A stretch of DNA of 44,375 nucleotides from Gallionella sp. (lineage in GTDB: Bacteria; Pseudomonadota; Gammaproteobacteria; Burkholderiales; Gallionellaceae): the NCBI GenBank assembly GCA_025350705.1, contig JANXXH010000057.1, positions 1 through 44,375 of the forward strand. Reading direction: 5' to 3'. Below are positions 27,673 to 36,392 of the stretch, in pieces (position 1 is the stretch's first letter; the number at the start of each line of letters is the position of its first letter). Under the pieces are notes generated by a model, which searched no databases, was not told the origin of the DNA, and saw nothing but the letters and a program-made list of their open reading frames with translations. Position numbers and translations under genes: made by a program.

Positions 27673-28284
27673 TTATTTTTTCCCGGTCAATTCTATATAA
27701 CGCGCTTTATCAGCATCGTAACGCGCTTCCACCGATGCCTTTTCTGCTTGTGGTTTTTCCATATCCTTATTCAACTTGTCTAGTCGGGCTTGGGTTTCCT
27801 GTAAGTCATCCTTCAATGAACCAGGGATTTCTTTTTTCCTTAGAGTGTAGCCGTCGGCTTCTTTTTGCAATCCAATCAAATTGTCGTTGGTTGTCTTGAT
27901 GGCAGAATCGATGACATTGATGCGGGCGTCGATTTGTTGCAAACTGCGACTGCGCGCCAGATCGATTTCCTTCACGCTGCTATAAGTGCTGGTCAGAGTC
28001 TGATCATGGCGTTTTTTCTCGGCTGCGGCCTTTTCGTCCTCGAGTTTTTTGGCATCTTCTTGTTCTTGGGCGCGACGCTTCTCAGGCGTGAGCACTTCTT
28101 GTTTGTTTACCACACGTCCGGCCTGGTTCAGCTCCGCACGGTCTTTGTCGGCATATTCCGGTGGAATGGTTTCGCCGTAGTGCGTAGTGCCATTATTATC
28201 CACCCATTTGTACATTTTTGCCTCGACAGGAAAACTGAAGGCGGCGCCAACGGCAAGTGCAACAAGCAATTTGTATTTATCCAT
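27673..28284 (-). CDS. exported DUF4124 protein with coiled coil
   Basis: The 203-residue protein has a signal peptide ([22 protein letters not shown]), then a DUF4124 domain starting [22 protein letters not shown] at about 23-45. A long charged coiled coil follows from about 68 to 195, rich in Glu, Lys, Gln and Ala. DUF4124 domains are small Trp-containing beta modules of unknown role in exported proteobacterial proteins. The coiled coil suggests oligomerisation or an envelope-spanning rod, which is inference. Its first codons overlap the end of pyrE by 8 bp. A second DUF4124 coiled-coil protein is encoded at 33380-33832. Confidence 0.8.
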   Translation of the reverse strand: MDKYKLLVALAVGAAFSFPVEAKMYKWVDNNGTTHYGETIPPEYADKDRAELNQAGRVVNKQEVLTPEKRRAQEQEDAKKLEDEKAAAEKKRHDQTLTSTYSSVKEIDLARSRSLQQIDARINVIDSAIKTTNDNLIGLQKEADGYTLRKKEIPGSLKDDLQETQARLDKLNKDMEKPQAEKASVEARYDADKARYIELTGKK

Positions 28285-28924
28285 TTTTTACTCCATAACG
28301 ATCACGATAAGATTGTACGGCGGACAGATTTTGCATCATCCCGGCTTCGCTATGCAAATAGCCTAACAAATCATCCAGTGTTGCAATAGATATTACCGGA
28401 ATATCATAGTTGCTTTGTACCTCCTGCGCGGCGGAAAGTTCGCCTAGCCCGCGCTCCATGCGATCCAATGCGATCACTACTCCGCACGGCTGCGCACCGG
28501 CTGCGCGAATCAGCTCGATGGATTCGCGCACTGAAGTTCCTGCGGAAATCACATCATCGATGATAAGCACGCGACCCTGCAACGCCGCGCCCACCGTCGT
28601 GCCGCCTTCGCCGTGGTCTTTGGACTCTTTGCGGTTGTAGCAGTAAGGCACGTTGTTGCCTTGCTCTGCCAGTGCAATCGCGGTTCCAGCTGCCAGCGGA
28701 ATGCCTTTGTAAGCCGGGCCGAACAGCATGTCGAATGGCACTCCTGAAGCCAGGATCGCCTGCGCATAAAACTGCGAAAGGTTTCTCAGTGCCACGCCGT
28801 CGTTGAACAGACCGGCATTGAAAAAGTAGGGCGATAACCGACCCGCCTTGGTTTTGAATTCGCCGAAGCATAATACTTTTTGCTGCACGGCAAAGCGTAT
28901 GAAATCTTGTCTGAAACTGGACAT
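28277..28924 (-). CDS. pyrE: orotate phosphoribosyltransferase
   Basis: Attaches ribose-5-phosphate from PRPP to orotate in pyrimidine synthesis. The 215 residues contain the flexible-loop motif KDHGEGG (102-108), preceded by YNRKES, and the PRPP-binding segment [13 protein letters not shown] (119-131). The [16 protein letters not shown] region at the N-terminus is typical. The length matches the E. coli-type enzyme. It is divergent from xth, with 69 bp between the starts that include a TATAAT at about 28959. DUF4124 follows with an 8-bp overlap. Confidence 0.95.
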   Translation of the reverse strand: MSSFRQDFIRFAVQQKVLCFGEFKTKAGRLSPYFFNAGLFNDGVALRNLSQFYAQAILASGVPFDMLFGPAYKGIPLAAGTAIALAEQGNNVPYCYNRKESKDHGEGGTTVGAALQGRVLIIDDVISAGTSVRESIELIRAAGAQPCGVVIALDRMERGLGELSAAQEVQSNYDIPVISIATLDDLLGYLHSEAGMMQNLSAVQSYRDRYGVKNG

Positions 28925-28993
28925 GGTGATTGCGACAGGGTGAGCTGATGTTGCGCATTATAATGGTACGCAAGACAACCCAAGAGAATTTTC

Positions 28994-29758
28994 ATGCGCA
29001 TTATCACAATCAATTTGAATGGCATTCGTTCGGCAGCCGGCAAAGGTTTTTTTGAATGGCTCGCCCAACAAGATGCCGATTTTATTTGCCTGCAAGAACT
29101 CAAGGCGCAAGCGGCGGACATGAGTGTGCAAATGCTCGGGCCGCACGGATATCGCGGCTACTTCCATTACGCGGAAAAAAAAGGGTACAGCGGTGTCGGC
29201 ATCTATAGCCGTGAACAGCCGCAGCAGGTCATATCGGGTCTGGGCATCGCCGAGTTCGATGCCGAGGGACGTTATATTTGCGCGGATCTTCCCGGCTTCA
29301 GCTTGGTGTCGGTGTATCTGCCGTCAGGTTCCAGCGGCGAGGAGCGTCAAGCGGTAAAGTTCAAGTTCATGGAAGCGTTTCTGCCGCATTTACGGAAGCT
29401 GCGCGCCAGCGGACGCGAGGTGGTGATCTGCGGCGACTGGAACATCGCGCACAAGGAAATCGACTTGAAAAATTGGCGCGGCAATAAAAAGAATTCCGGA
29501 TTCTTGCCCGAAGAGCGTGCCTGGCTGACCGGGTTATTCGATGAGGCCGGTTTTGTAGATGTGTTTCGTCTTGTACATCCTGAATTGGAAGCCTATACTT
29601 GGTGGTCGAATCGCGGTCAGGCGTGGGCCAAGGATGTCGGTTGGCGTATCGATTACCAGATCGCTACGCCGGATATTGCAGCGCATGCGCAAGCGGCAAG
29701 CATCTACAAGGCGCAACGTTTTTCCGATCATGCGCCGCTGATTATCGATTACCTGTAG
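28994..29758 (+). CDS. xth: exodeoxyribonuclease III (AP endonuclease)
   Basis: Cleaves at abasic sites and degrades 3' ends during base-excision repair. The 254-residue protein of the EEP family has NLNGIRSA with Asn7, the metal ligand Glu35 in LQELKAQ, CGDWNIAH (Asp and Asn near 147-149), and the terminal SDHAPL with Asp245/His246. The sequence MRIITINLNGIRSA and the WWSNRGQAWAKDVGWRIDYQ block put it in the ExoA/Xth group. It is encoded alone, divergent from pyrE. The DNA after the stop begins with a GTAGGGGCACGG half-palindrome. Confidence 0.94.
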   Translation: MRIITINLNGIRSAAGKGFFEWLAQQDADFICLQELKAQAADMSVQMLGPHGYRGYFHYAEKKGYSGVGIYSREQPQQVISGLGIAEFDAEGRYICADLPGFSLVSVYLPSGSSGEERQAVKFKFMEAFLPHLRKLRASGREVVICGDWNIAHKEIDLKNWRGNKKNSGFLPEERAWLTGLFDEAGFVDVFRLVHPELEAYTWWSNRGQAWAKDVGWRIDYQIATPDIAAHAQAASIYKAQRFSDHAPLIIDYL

Positions 29759-29904
29759 GGGCACGGCGGTGTCCATTCCACATCCAGCTTGCTGGATATA
29801 ACCAACCACTTGGCAACTGTCTTTTGTTTACGTAGTGGGATGGCTAGTCGTTCCATCTGTGGATTGCCTCTCTTAGTTGCGCCGTGTCCCTAACAGAACT
29901 TCGA

Positions 29905-30357
29905 CTAGCTCTGCTCCCAAGGCAACCCCGCAGCTCGCCAACCGCCGATAGTATTGCGGTGTTTGTCGCCATTTGGGTCGCCTTCAAAACCTTCCAGCAC
30001 GTTGTAGCAGTCGCTATAGCCGGCCTGCGTGGCTGCTGCAGCAGCATGGTGCGAACGCACCCCGCTGCGACACAGGAAGATCACCAGTGCCTCCTTGTCC
30101 ACCTGCTGATCCAGTTGGGTGAGGAAATGCGGGTTGGCCTTCATGCCGGGGTAGCTCGCCCATTCGATATTGACGCTGTTGACTACGCGGCCTACCCAGT
30201 CCAGTTCAGCGCGGGTGCGCACATCCACCAACTTCGCCCCGGGCGCGGATTGCATGATTTCATAAGCTTCGCTGGGGTAAAGCGCGCCCTCGTAGGGCAG
30301 GTTCATCTCTTTGGCACGCTGTTGCGCAGCTTGCAGTGTGGCAGTGATTTTTCCCAT
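29905..30357 (-). CDS. rhodanese-like sulfurtransferase
   Basis: The 150-residue, single-domain protein has the rhodanese fold: LVDVRTRAE near 43-51 and the active-site loop beginning at Cys96 (FLCRSGVRS), followed by GYSDCYNVLEGFEGD. There is no signal peptide, so it is cytoplasmic. An N-terminal helix of about 25 residues precedes the domain, as in a small group of rhodaneses with ~150 residues. It likely transfers sulfane sulfur, but the donor and acceptor cannot be told from sequence. It is encoded alone, convergent with xth and divergent from the CDF transporter. Confidence 0.88.
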   Translation of the reverse strand: MGKITATLQAAQQRAKEMNLPYEGALYPSEAYEIMQSAPGAKLVDVRTRAELDWVGRVVNSVNIEWASYPGMKANPHFLTQLDQQVDKEALVIFLCRSGVRSHHAAAAATQAGYSDCYNVLEGFEGDPNGDKHRNTIGGWRAAGLPWEQS

Positions 30358-30475
30358 GATGTTTCTCTCTTTCGAATATGTGGGACGGGGCCGCGTTCTT
30401 ATTCAAACGAAGGTTTAACGATATTGCCGTAAATGTTATGCTGCACGACTACAGTCGCATACTAGCGCAACCCAC

Positions 30476-31666
30476 ATGAAAAATCATACTCCTCCCCAGC
30501 AATCCCGCGACAATATCGGGGCATTCGAACCGGTGCACCCGGAGCGATTTGCCGCAGCGCAAAAAAGCACTTGGGTCAGTATAGTCATCAATGTACTGTT
30601 GACTTCTGTGCAGGTTGTAGGCGGTTTTATCTCTCATTCTCAGGCGTTGATGGCGGATGGCATGCATTCTCTGTCGGATCTGCTTTCTGATGTGCTGGTG
30701 CTTTACGCGAATCGTCACGGCAACCGGCATGCCGATGCGGATCACCCTTATGGCCATGCGCGGATAGAAACCGCTGCGACGCTCATTTTGGGCACTTTTC
30801 TGGCAGTGCTTGGTGTGGTGTTGCTGGTGGCGGCTGCCATGCGTTTGCAGCATCCGGAAACGTTTCAGGCGGTTAATCCGTTGGCGCTGGCCATCGCGGT
30901 AATTGCGCTGGTCGCAAAAGAAGGGATGTTTCGCTACATGCTGGCGGTGGCCAAGCGGGTGCGCTCGCAGATGCTGGTGGCCAACGCGTGGCATGCGCGT
31001 TCGGATGCGGCGTCTTCATTAGTGGTCATCGTCGGTGTGGCGGGTAATCTGCTCGGTTATACCTTCTTCGATCTGCTCGCTGCAGCGGTGGTGGGCGTGA
31101 TGATCGCGCATATGGGCGGCAAGCTGGCTTTTGAGGCGATGGCAGAACTGATCGATACCGGACTGGACGAGGAGGAGGTAGAAGCGATACGGCAAACCTT
31201 GCTCAACACGCATGGTGTGCGCGGGTTGCATGAGTTGCGCACCCGCAAGATGGCCGACAACGCATTGGTCGATGCGCACATCATGGTCGATCCCAAGATC
31301 AGCGTTTCGGAAGGGCATTACATCGCCGAATCGGCGCGCCATGCTGTGCTCAAGCATCATCATGTGATGGATGTGATGGTGCATATCGATCCGGAAGATG
31401 ATCTGAAGGCCAAGCCGAACGCGCATCTGCCAAGCCGCCCTGGTTTGCTGGCGCATCTGGCCGAGCGTTTGGGGGAGCCGGGCTTGCAGGATAATCGCGT
31501 GGTGTTTCACTATCTGGATGGCAAGGTCGATGCGGAAATCTATCTACCGGCTGATCAGCGGATTGCCGCGCAAGCGGATGAGTTGCAAGCGCGTTGTAAT
31601 GAACTGGTGCTGGACGATGAATTATTTCGTGTCATACACGTTCACCGCAGTCACGCACAGAATTAG
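30476..31666 (+). CDS. cation diffusion facilitator family metal transporter
   Basis: The 396-residue protein has the six-helix CDF domain (about 33-225) with the two metal-site motifs HSLSD (His64, Asp68) in TM2 and HARSD (His173, Asp177) in TM5, a His-rich HGNRHADADHPYGHAR loop, and a cytoplasmic dimerisation domain (about 230-310). About 85 extra C-terminal residues follow. CDF proteins export Zn, Fe, Mn, Co or Ni in exchange for protons. The HxxxD pair occurs in many Zn and Fe transporters, so the substrate is unclear; iron or manganese would suit an iron-oxidising lineage but that is speculation. It is encoded alone between the rhodanese and glnA. Confidence 0.92.
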   Translation: MKNHTPPQQSRDNIGAFEPVHPERFAAAQKSTWVSIVINVLLTSVQVVGGFISHSQALMADGMHSLSDLLSDVLVLYANRHGNRHADADHPYGHARIETAATLILGTFLAVLGVVLLVAAAMRLQHPETFQAVNPLALAIAVIALVAKEGMFRYMLAVAKRVRSQMLVANAWHARSDAASSLVVIVGVAGNLLGYTFFDLLAAAVVGVMIAHMGGKLAFEAMAELIDTGLDEEEVEAIRQTLLNTHGVRGLHELRTRKMADNALVDAHIMVDPKISVSEGHYIAESARHAVLKHHHVMDVMVHIDPEDDLKAKPNAHLPSRPGLLAHLAERLGEPGLQDNRVVFHYLDGKVDAEIYLPADQRIAAQADELQARCNELVLDDELFRVIHVHRSHAQN

Positions 31667-31686
31667 TGCGCAAACAATCATGCCAC

Positions 31687-31701
31687 GCCCATTTTAGGTG
31701 C
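31687..31701 (+). promoter_or_regulatory. NtrC-like binding site upstream of glnA
   Basis: GCCCATTTTAGGTGC (31687-31701) fits the 15-bp NtrC dyad GCAC-N7-GTGC except for one base in the left arm. It lies about 66 bp before the -24 element of the sigma-54 promoter, a normal enhancer distance. A weaker half-site (GCACAATGACGG) is at 31734-31745. Confidence 0.55.
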
Positions 31702-31765
31702 AAATATTTGATGCGCTGCGTAACTGGCTTATGGCACAATGACGGCTTATTATGCGGATCAGGGC

Positions 31766-31782
31766 AGGCACGTTTTCTGCAT
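31766..31782 (+). promoter_or_regulatory. sigma-54 promoter of glnA
   Basis: AGGCACGTTTTCTGCAT has the invariant GG (31767-31768) and GC (31779-31780) separated by exactly 10 bp. It matches the consensus TGGCACG-N4-TTGCA at all but two flanking positions. Transcription would start near 31792, leaving a leader of about 48 bases before the glnA ATG. NtrC is encoded downstream in the same locus. Confidence 0.8.
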
Positions 31783-31839
31783 CAAGAAAATTCGGGTTTT
31801 TAGTTCAGTTGTTTAATTTTGAAGTTCTGGGAGAAAATT

Positions 31840-33255
31840 ATGTCGATGTCGGCAAATGATGTTTTGAAGATGATTAAAGACCGCGAAGTAAAGTTCGTGG
31901 ATTTCCGTTTTACCGATACGCGCGGCAAAGAGCAGCACGTGGGCGTACCCGTTAAGGCCATGGGTATGGAGAAGTTTGAAGAAGGCCATGCGTTCGATGG
32001 TTCTTCCATCGCCGGCTGGAAAGGGATTCAAGCGTCCGACATGTTGTTGATGCCGGATCCGGCTACCGCTTACATCGATCCGTTCATGGATGAAAACACC
32101 ATGGTGATCACCTGCGACGTCGTGGAACCCACCGATGGCAAAGGCTATGACCGAGATCCACGCTCCATTGCCAAGCGTGCCGAAGCCTATCTGAAATCCA
32201 GCGGCATCGGCGACACGGCCTACTTTGGGCCGGAACCCGAATTCTTTATTTTCGATTCAGTGAACTGGCAGGTCGACATGTCCGGTTGCTTCTGCAAGGT
32301 TAATTCCGAAGAGGCCGCATGGTCTTCAGCAGAAAAATTTGACAGCGGCAATACCGGCCACCGTCCAACCGTCAAGGGCGGTTACTTCCCGGTTCCACCA
32401 GTTGACAGCCTGAACGACATTCGTGCTGCAATGTGCATAGCCTTGGAAGATATCGGTATCGAAGTAGAGGTGCATCACCACGAAGTCGCGACTGCAGGCC
32501 AATGTGAGATCGGTACCAAATTCAGCTCGCTGGTGCGCCGTGCTGACTGGACGCAGGGATTGAAGTATGTTGTGCATAACGTTGCGCATCAATATGGCAA
32601 GACTGCGACCTTCATGCCCAAGCCCATCGTCGGCGACAACGGTTCCGGTATGCACGTGCACCAGTCGATTTGGAAGGGCGGCAAGAATCTGTTCGCGGGT
32701 AATGGTTATGCAGGGTTGTCTGAGATTGCCCTGTATTACATCGGCGGCATCATTAAACATGCGCGTGCGCTGAACGCTATCACCAATCCGCTGACCAATT
32801 CTTACAAGCGCCTGGTACCCGGTTTCGAGGCGCCGGTTAAACTGGCTTACTCTGCTCGCAATCGTTCCGCTTCCATCCGCGTGCCGTACGTCCAGTCGGA
32901 TAAGGCGCGTCGTATTGAGGTGCGTTTCCCCGATCCTGGTGCAAATCCGTACTTGGCTTTCACCGCAATGATGATGGCTGGCTTGGACGGAATTCAAAAC
33001 AAAATCCACCCTGGCGATCCAGCAGACAAGAACTTGTACGATTTGCCACCGGAAGAAGATGCGAAGATCCCGACTGTGTGTTCCAGCCTGGAACAGGCAC
33101 TGGATTACCTGGATAAGGATCGCGAGTTCCTGACACGCGGCGGCGTGTTCTCCGACGACTTCATTGATGCTTACATTACATTGAAGATGGAAGATGTCAC
33201 ACGATTTCGCATGACTACGCACCCGGTCGAATACGATATGTATTACAGCGTCTAA
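31840..33255 (+). CDS. glnA: glutamine synthetase type I
   Basis: Makes glutamine from glutamate, ammonia and ATP. The 471-residue protein has the beta-grasp N-terminus ([16 protein letters not shown]), the DGSSIAGW segment, the metal-site block [17 protein letters not shown] with ATP-site residues, and NRSASIRVP. The adenylylation site Tyr400 in NLYDLPPEE is intact, so activity is likely controlled by GlnE. GGGAG lies eight bases before the chosen ATG; an upstream in-frame ATG at 31819 has no ribosome site. A sigma-54 promoter and an NtrC-like site precede it and a strong terminator follows, so it is mainly its own transcript, ahead of DUF4124-ntrB-ntrC. Confidence 0.97.
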   Translation: MSMSANDVLKMIKDREVKFVDFRFTDTRGKEQHVGVPVKAMGMEKFEEGHAFDGSSIAGWKGIQASDMLLMPDPATAYIDPFMDENTMVITCDVVEPTDGKGYDRDPRSIAKRAEAYLKSSGIGDTAYFGPEPEFFIFDSVNWQVDMSGCFCKVNSEEAAWSSAEKFDSGNTGHRPTVKGGYFPVPPVDSLNDIRAAMCIALEDIGIEVEVHHHEVATAGQCEIGTKFSSLVRRADWTQGLKYVVHNVAHQYGKTATFMPKPIVGDNGSGMHVHQSIWKGGKNLFAGNGYAGLSEIALYYIGGIIKHARALNAITNPLTNSYKRLVPGFEAPVKLAYSARNRSASIRVPYVQSDKARRIEVRFPDPGANPYLAFTAMMMAGLDGIQNKIHPGDPADKNLYDLPPEEDAKIPTVCSSLEQALDYLDKDREFLTRGGVFSDDFIDAYITLKMEDVTRFRMTTHPVEYDMYYSV

Positions 33256-33268
33256 CCTAGTGGTTCAG

Positions 33269-33316
33269 GTAGACCAAAACAAAACGGGGCGCAAGCCCCG
33301 TTTTGTTTTGGTCTAC
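33269..33316. terminator. Rho-independent terminator after glnA
   Basis: A perfect 22-bp stem (33269-33290 with 33295-33316) with a GCAA loop has a GC core CGGGGC/GCCCCG flanked by A-rich and T-rich arms (AAAACAAAA/TTTTGTTTT). The stem is longer than usual for a terminator and symmetrical, so it may work in both directions. Confidence 0.85.
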
Positions 33317-33322
33317 AAATGT

Positions 33323-33351
33323 TTGTTTGTGTCTGGCGCTTGACCTATACT
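33323..33351 (+). promoter_or_regulatory. likely sigma-70 promoter for DUF4124-ntrB-ntrC
   Basis: TTGTTT (33323-33328) and TATACT (33346-33351) with a 17-bp spacer lie just after the glnA terminator and 28 bp before the DUF4124 start. This would give ntrBC expression independent of the sigma-54 glnA promoter. Confidence 0.45.
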
Positions 33352-33379
33352 TGCTGCGTTACTTTGAGGAAGTGCGAAC

Positions 33380-33832
33380 ATGAAACGAATATTATTTGCC
33401 GTGTGGTGTGTCAGCCCATTGTTGGTTCAAGCCGATATCTACAAGTCTGTCGATGAAGATGGTCATGTCACATACTCAAGTACGCCTATCAAGGGAGGCA
33501 AGAAGCTGAACTTGGAGCCCCTGCCTACCATGAAGCCATTGGCGCCCGCCTCATCAGGTTTTCCCAAGGTGGATGGTGAAACGCAAAGGGGAAGAGATGA
33601 TACCCGACGCAAGATATTACAAGATGAATTGAATGCCGAGGAAAAGTTGCTCGAAGAATCCAATCAGAACCTGAACAATGCTAGTCCTGAAGTCTTCAAA
33701 GGAACCGAGGGAAAGACTTTCCGCAATGTCGCAAAGTACGATGAAAAGATAAAGCTGCTGCAAGAACAGATTGATTTGCATACAAAGAATATCGAAGCAC
33801 TTAAGACAGAGTTGTCTAAGCTTAAAAAATAA
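33380..33832 (+). CDS. exported DUF4124 protein in the glnA-ntrBC locus
   Basis: The 150-residue protein has a signal peptide (MKRILFAVWCVSPLLVQA), a DUF4124 domain starting at about 19 (DIYKSVDEDGHVTYSSTPI), a short Pro-rich linker, and a C-terminal coiled coil (about 70-150). It has the same plan as the DUF4124 protein at 27673-28284 but is shorter. A DUF4124 gene between glnA and ntrB is a recurrent arrangement in betaproteobacteria; a role in nitrogen control has not been shown to my knowledge. GAGGAAG precedes the ATG. ntrB begins 41 bp downstream. Confidence 0.82.
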   Translation: MKRILFAVWCVSPLLVQADIYKSVDEDGHVTYSSTPIKGGKKLNLEPLPTMKPLAPASSGFPKVDGETQRGRDDTRRKILQDELNAEEKLLEESNQNLNNASPEVFKGTEGKTFRNVAKYDEKIKLLQEQIDLHTKNIEALKTELSKLKK

Positions 33833-33873
33833 ATATTGTTACGTCTGGCATGTTTTCTGCTTTGTAAAACATT

Positions 33874-34914
33874 ATGCCCGACTTTCCTCATCTCACACTT
33901 GAATACCTGGCGACGGCCGTTATCCTGCTGGACGATGAGTCGCGCATCGCCTATCTCAATCCAGCTGCGGAAAATTTGTTCGATGTGAGCGGGAAAAACT
34001 TGCTCGGACATCCGCTGCAACAGGTGTTTACGCACACCGAGCAATTGGCCAGCGCGATGCAGCAAGCGATACAAAACAATGCCAGCTATATCGAGCACGA
34101 CCTGACGCTGGGCACGCATGCGCACGGCAAACTGCAACTGCGCTGCGCGGCAACTCCGCTGCAATTAAGCAAACGATATTTGCTGCTCGAATTTCATGCT
34201 ATCGACAGGCCGCTGAAACTGGCACGAGAAGAACAGATGCTGGATCAGACGCAGGCCAGCCGGCTGTTGTTGCGTAATCTCGCTCACGAAATTAAAAATC
34301 CTCTGGGTGGTATACGCGGGGCGGCACAACTGCTCGAGCAGGAACTGGAAAAACCCGCTTTGCGCGAATATACCCAAGTCATCGTGCAAGAGGCGGATAG
34401 GTTGCGATCGCTGATGGAGAAATTGCTCGCTCCGCAAAACGCCTCGCACTACAGCGCGCTCAACATCCACGAAGTGCTTGAGCGTGTGCGCAGTGTGGTG
34501 TTAGCGGAAATGCCGGAAGGCCTGACAATCAAACGCGACTATGACATCAGCCTGCCCGCACTGGTCGGTGATAAAGAGCAGTTGATACAGGCCATGCTCA
34601 ACATCGTGCGTAACGCTGCGCAAGCAATGCAAGGGAATGGGACTATCATTTTGCGCACACGTATTGCACGTCAGGTGACAGTGATCAAACGCCGACATCG
34701 TTTGGCGGTTGTGGTGCAGATCATCGACAACGGTCCGGGCATACCGCCAGAATTGCGCGACAAGGTTTTTTATCCGCTGGTATCGGGGCGCGCCGACGGA
34801 CACGGGTTGGGGCTGACGCTGGCGCAGGACTTCATCAGCCAGCACCAGGGCATGATTGAATTCGATAGCGAACCTGGACGGACCTGTTTTACCGTGATGC
34901 TTCCGCTAACTTGA
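33874..34914 (+). CDS. ntrB: nitrogen regulation sensor kinase NtrB (GlnL)
   Basis: Phosphorylates and dephosphorylates NtrC according to nitrogen status through PII. The 346-residue cytoplasmic protein has an N-terminal PAS domain (about 5-115; TAVILLDDESRIAYLNPAAENLF), the HisKA phosphoacceptor His138 in LAHEIKNPLGG, and an HATPase domain with NIVRNAAQAM (N box), DNGPGIP (G1) and GHGLGLTLA (G2). There are no membrane segments, unlike the NtrY-type kinase at 5971. It is followed by ntrC after 16 bp. Confidence 0.94.
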   Translation: MPDFPHLTLEYLATAVILLDDESRIAYLNPAAENLFDVSGKNLLGHPLQQVFTHTEQLASAMQQAIQNNASYIEHDLTLGTHAHGKLQLRCAATPLQLSKRYLLLEFHAIDRPLKLAREEQMLDQTQASRLLLRNLAHEIKNPLGGIRGAAQLLEQELEKPALREYTQVIVQEADRLRSLMEKLLAPQNASHYSALNIHEVLERVRSVVLAEMPEGLTIKRDYDISLPALVGDKEQLIQAMLNIVRNAAQAMQGNGTIILRTRIARQVTVIKRRHRLAVVVQIIDNGPGIPPELRDKVFYPLVSGRADGHGLGLTLAQDFISQHQGMIEFDSEPGRTCFTVMLPLT

Positions 34915-34930
34915 ATATTTGGTGACTAAT

Positions 34931-36325
34931 ATGAAACATTCTGTATGGATTATTGACGACGATCGATCTATTCGCTGGGTGCTGGAAAAATCGCTGACGC
35001 GCGAAAATATCGAGTTCAAAAGTTTTGCATCTGCTGACGATGCGCTACATGCGCTGAAAAATGATATGCCACAAGTGGTTGTCAGCGATATCCGTATGCC
35101 CGGCAGCTCGGGACTGGATTTTTTGCAGACGTTGCATCAACGCTATCCACTCATTCCTGTCATCATCATGACCGCCTATTCCGATCTGGAAAGCGCTGTC
35201 TCTGCGTTTCAAGGCGGTGCATTTGAATACCTGCCAAAGCCCTTCGACATCAACCACGCCGTTGAGCTGATACGGCGCGCGCTGGAGCAAAGTCGGCACA
35301 AAACAGATGATGCCGAGCAGGTTGAAGTGGTTGCGGATATTTTGGGACGGGCCCCTGCGATGCAGGAAGTTTTTCGCGCCATTGGCAGGCTGTCGCAATC
35401 ACACGCAACCGTGCTGATCAATGGCGAATCGGGTACCGGCAAGGAATTGGTTGCAAGAGCATTGCACCGCCATAGCTCGCGTGCAGACAAGCCGTTTATC
35501 GCGATCAACACCGCAGCGATCCCCAAGGATTTGCTGGAGTCGGAATTGTTCGGCCACGAACGCGGCGCTTTCACCGGTGCCGCGGCGACCCGGCAAGGAC
35601 GCTTCGAGCAAGCCGAGGGCGGCACGCTGTTTCTCGATGAGATCGGCGATATGCCGGCCGATCTACAAACCCGCTTGTTGCGCGTGTTGTCAGACGGAAA
35701 TTTCTACCGCGTCGGGGGACATCAGCCGATCAAAGCCAACGTGCGCATCATCACCGCCACGCATCAAAATCTGGACGAGCGGGTCAAGGAGGGATTGTTC
35801 CGCGAGGATTTGTTCCATCGACTGAACGTGATCAGGTTGCGCCTGCCGCCGCTGCGCGAGCGACGCGAAGACATTGCGCTGCTGGCAAAATATTTTTTGC
35901 AAAAAAGCGCGCGCGAACTGGCGGTTGAGCAGAAGCAATTCAGCGATGCGACATTGCAACATCTCAGCGCGCAGGATTTTCCCGGCAACGTGCGGCAACT
36001 GGAAAATCTTTGTCACTGGCTGACCGTGATGACACCCTCGCAGACAGTCGAGATCGCCGATCTTCCCCCGGAGTGGCGCGGTGGGTTGTCCGCGAATGCA
36101 ACAACGAGCGGCGACTGGAGTATGGCTTTGGCGCAACAGGCAGCAGTTTCTCTGCAGCGCGGCGATGAGCGCATCATGGATACGCTCACTGCACTGTTCG
36201 AGCGCACCCTGATCCAGCAAGCCTTGCAGCACACCAATGGGCGACGCATCGAAGCTGCTACGCTGCTTGGCATCGGGCGCAACACTTTAACGCGCAAGAT
36301 TCAGGAGTTGGGGCTGGATGAGTAG
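34931..36325 (+). CDS. ntrC: nitrogen regulation response regulator NtrC (GlnG)
   Basis: A sigma-54-dependent activator. The 464-residue protein has a receiver domain with phosphoacceptor Asp53 (VVSDIRMPGSSG), a complete AAA+ domain with Walker A GESGTGKE (about 165-172) and the sigma-54-contacting GAFTGA loop (about 212-217), and a C-terminal Fis-type helix-turn-helix (RRIEAATLLGIGRNTLTRKI). The start at 34931 has GGTGA five bases ahead; a TTG four codons earlier is also in frame. It is the probable activator of the sigma-54 promoter before glnA. A palindromic repeat separates it from the converging mpl gene. Confidence 0.95.
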   Translation: MKHSVWIIDDDRSIRWVLEKSLTRENIEFKSFASADDALHALKNDMPQVVVSDIRMPGSSGLDFLQTLHQRYPLIPVIIMTAYSDLESAVSAFQGGAFEYLPKPFDINHAVELIRRALEQSRHKTDDAEQVEVVADILGRAPAMQEVFRAIGRLSQSHATVLINGESGTGKELVARALHRHSSRADKPFIAINTAAIPKDLLESELFGHERGAFTGAAATRQGRFEQAEGGTLFLDEIGDMPADLQTRLLRVLSDGNFYRVGGHQPIKANVRIITATHQNLDERVKEGLFREDLFHRLNVIRLRLPPLRERREDIALLAKYFLQKSARELAVEQKQFSDATLQHLSAQDFPGNVRQLENLCHWLTVMTPSQTVEIADLPPEWRGGLSANATTSGDWSMALAQQAAVSLQRGDERIMDTLTALFERTLIQQALQHTNGRRIEAATLLGIGRNTLTRKIQELGLDE

Positions 36326-36329
36326 GATG

Positions 36330-36389
36330 TGTAGGAGCGGGCCTTGCCCGCGAACAAAAATACAATCGCGGGCAGGGCCCGCTCCTACA
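36330..36389. repeat. REP-like palindrome between ntrC and mpl
   Basis: TGTAGGAGCGGGCCTTGCCC begins one arm (36330) and its near-perfect inverse ends at 36389, with a ~12-base A-rich loop. GTAGGAGCGGGC palindromes of this kind are dispersed repeats in many proteobacteria. Here it fills the convergent gap and may also act as a transcription stop for both genes. Confidence 0.75.
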
Positions 36390-36392
36390 AAG

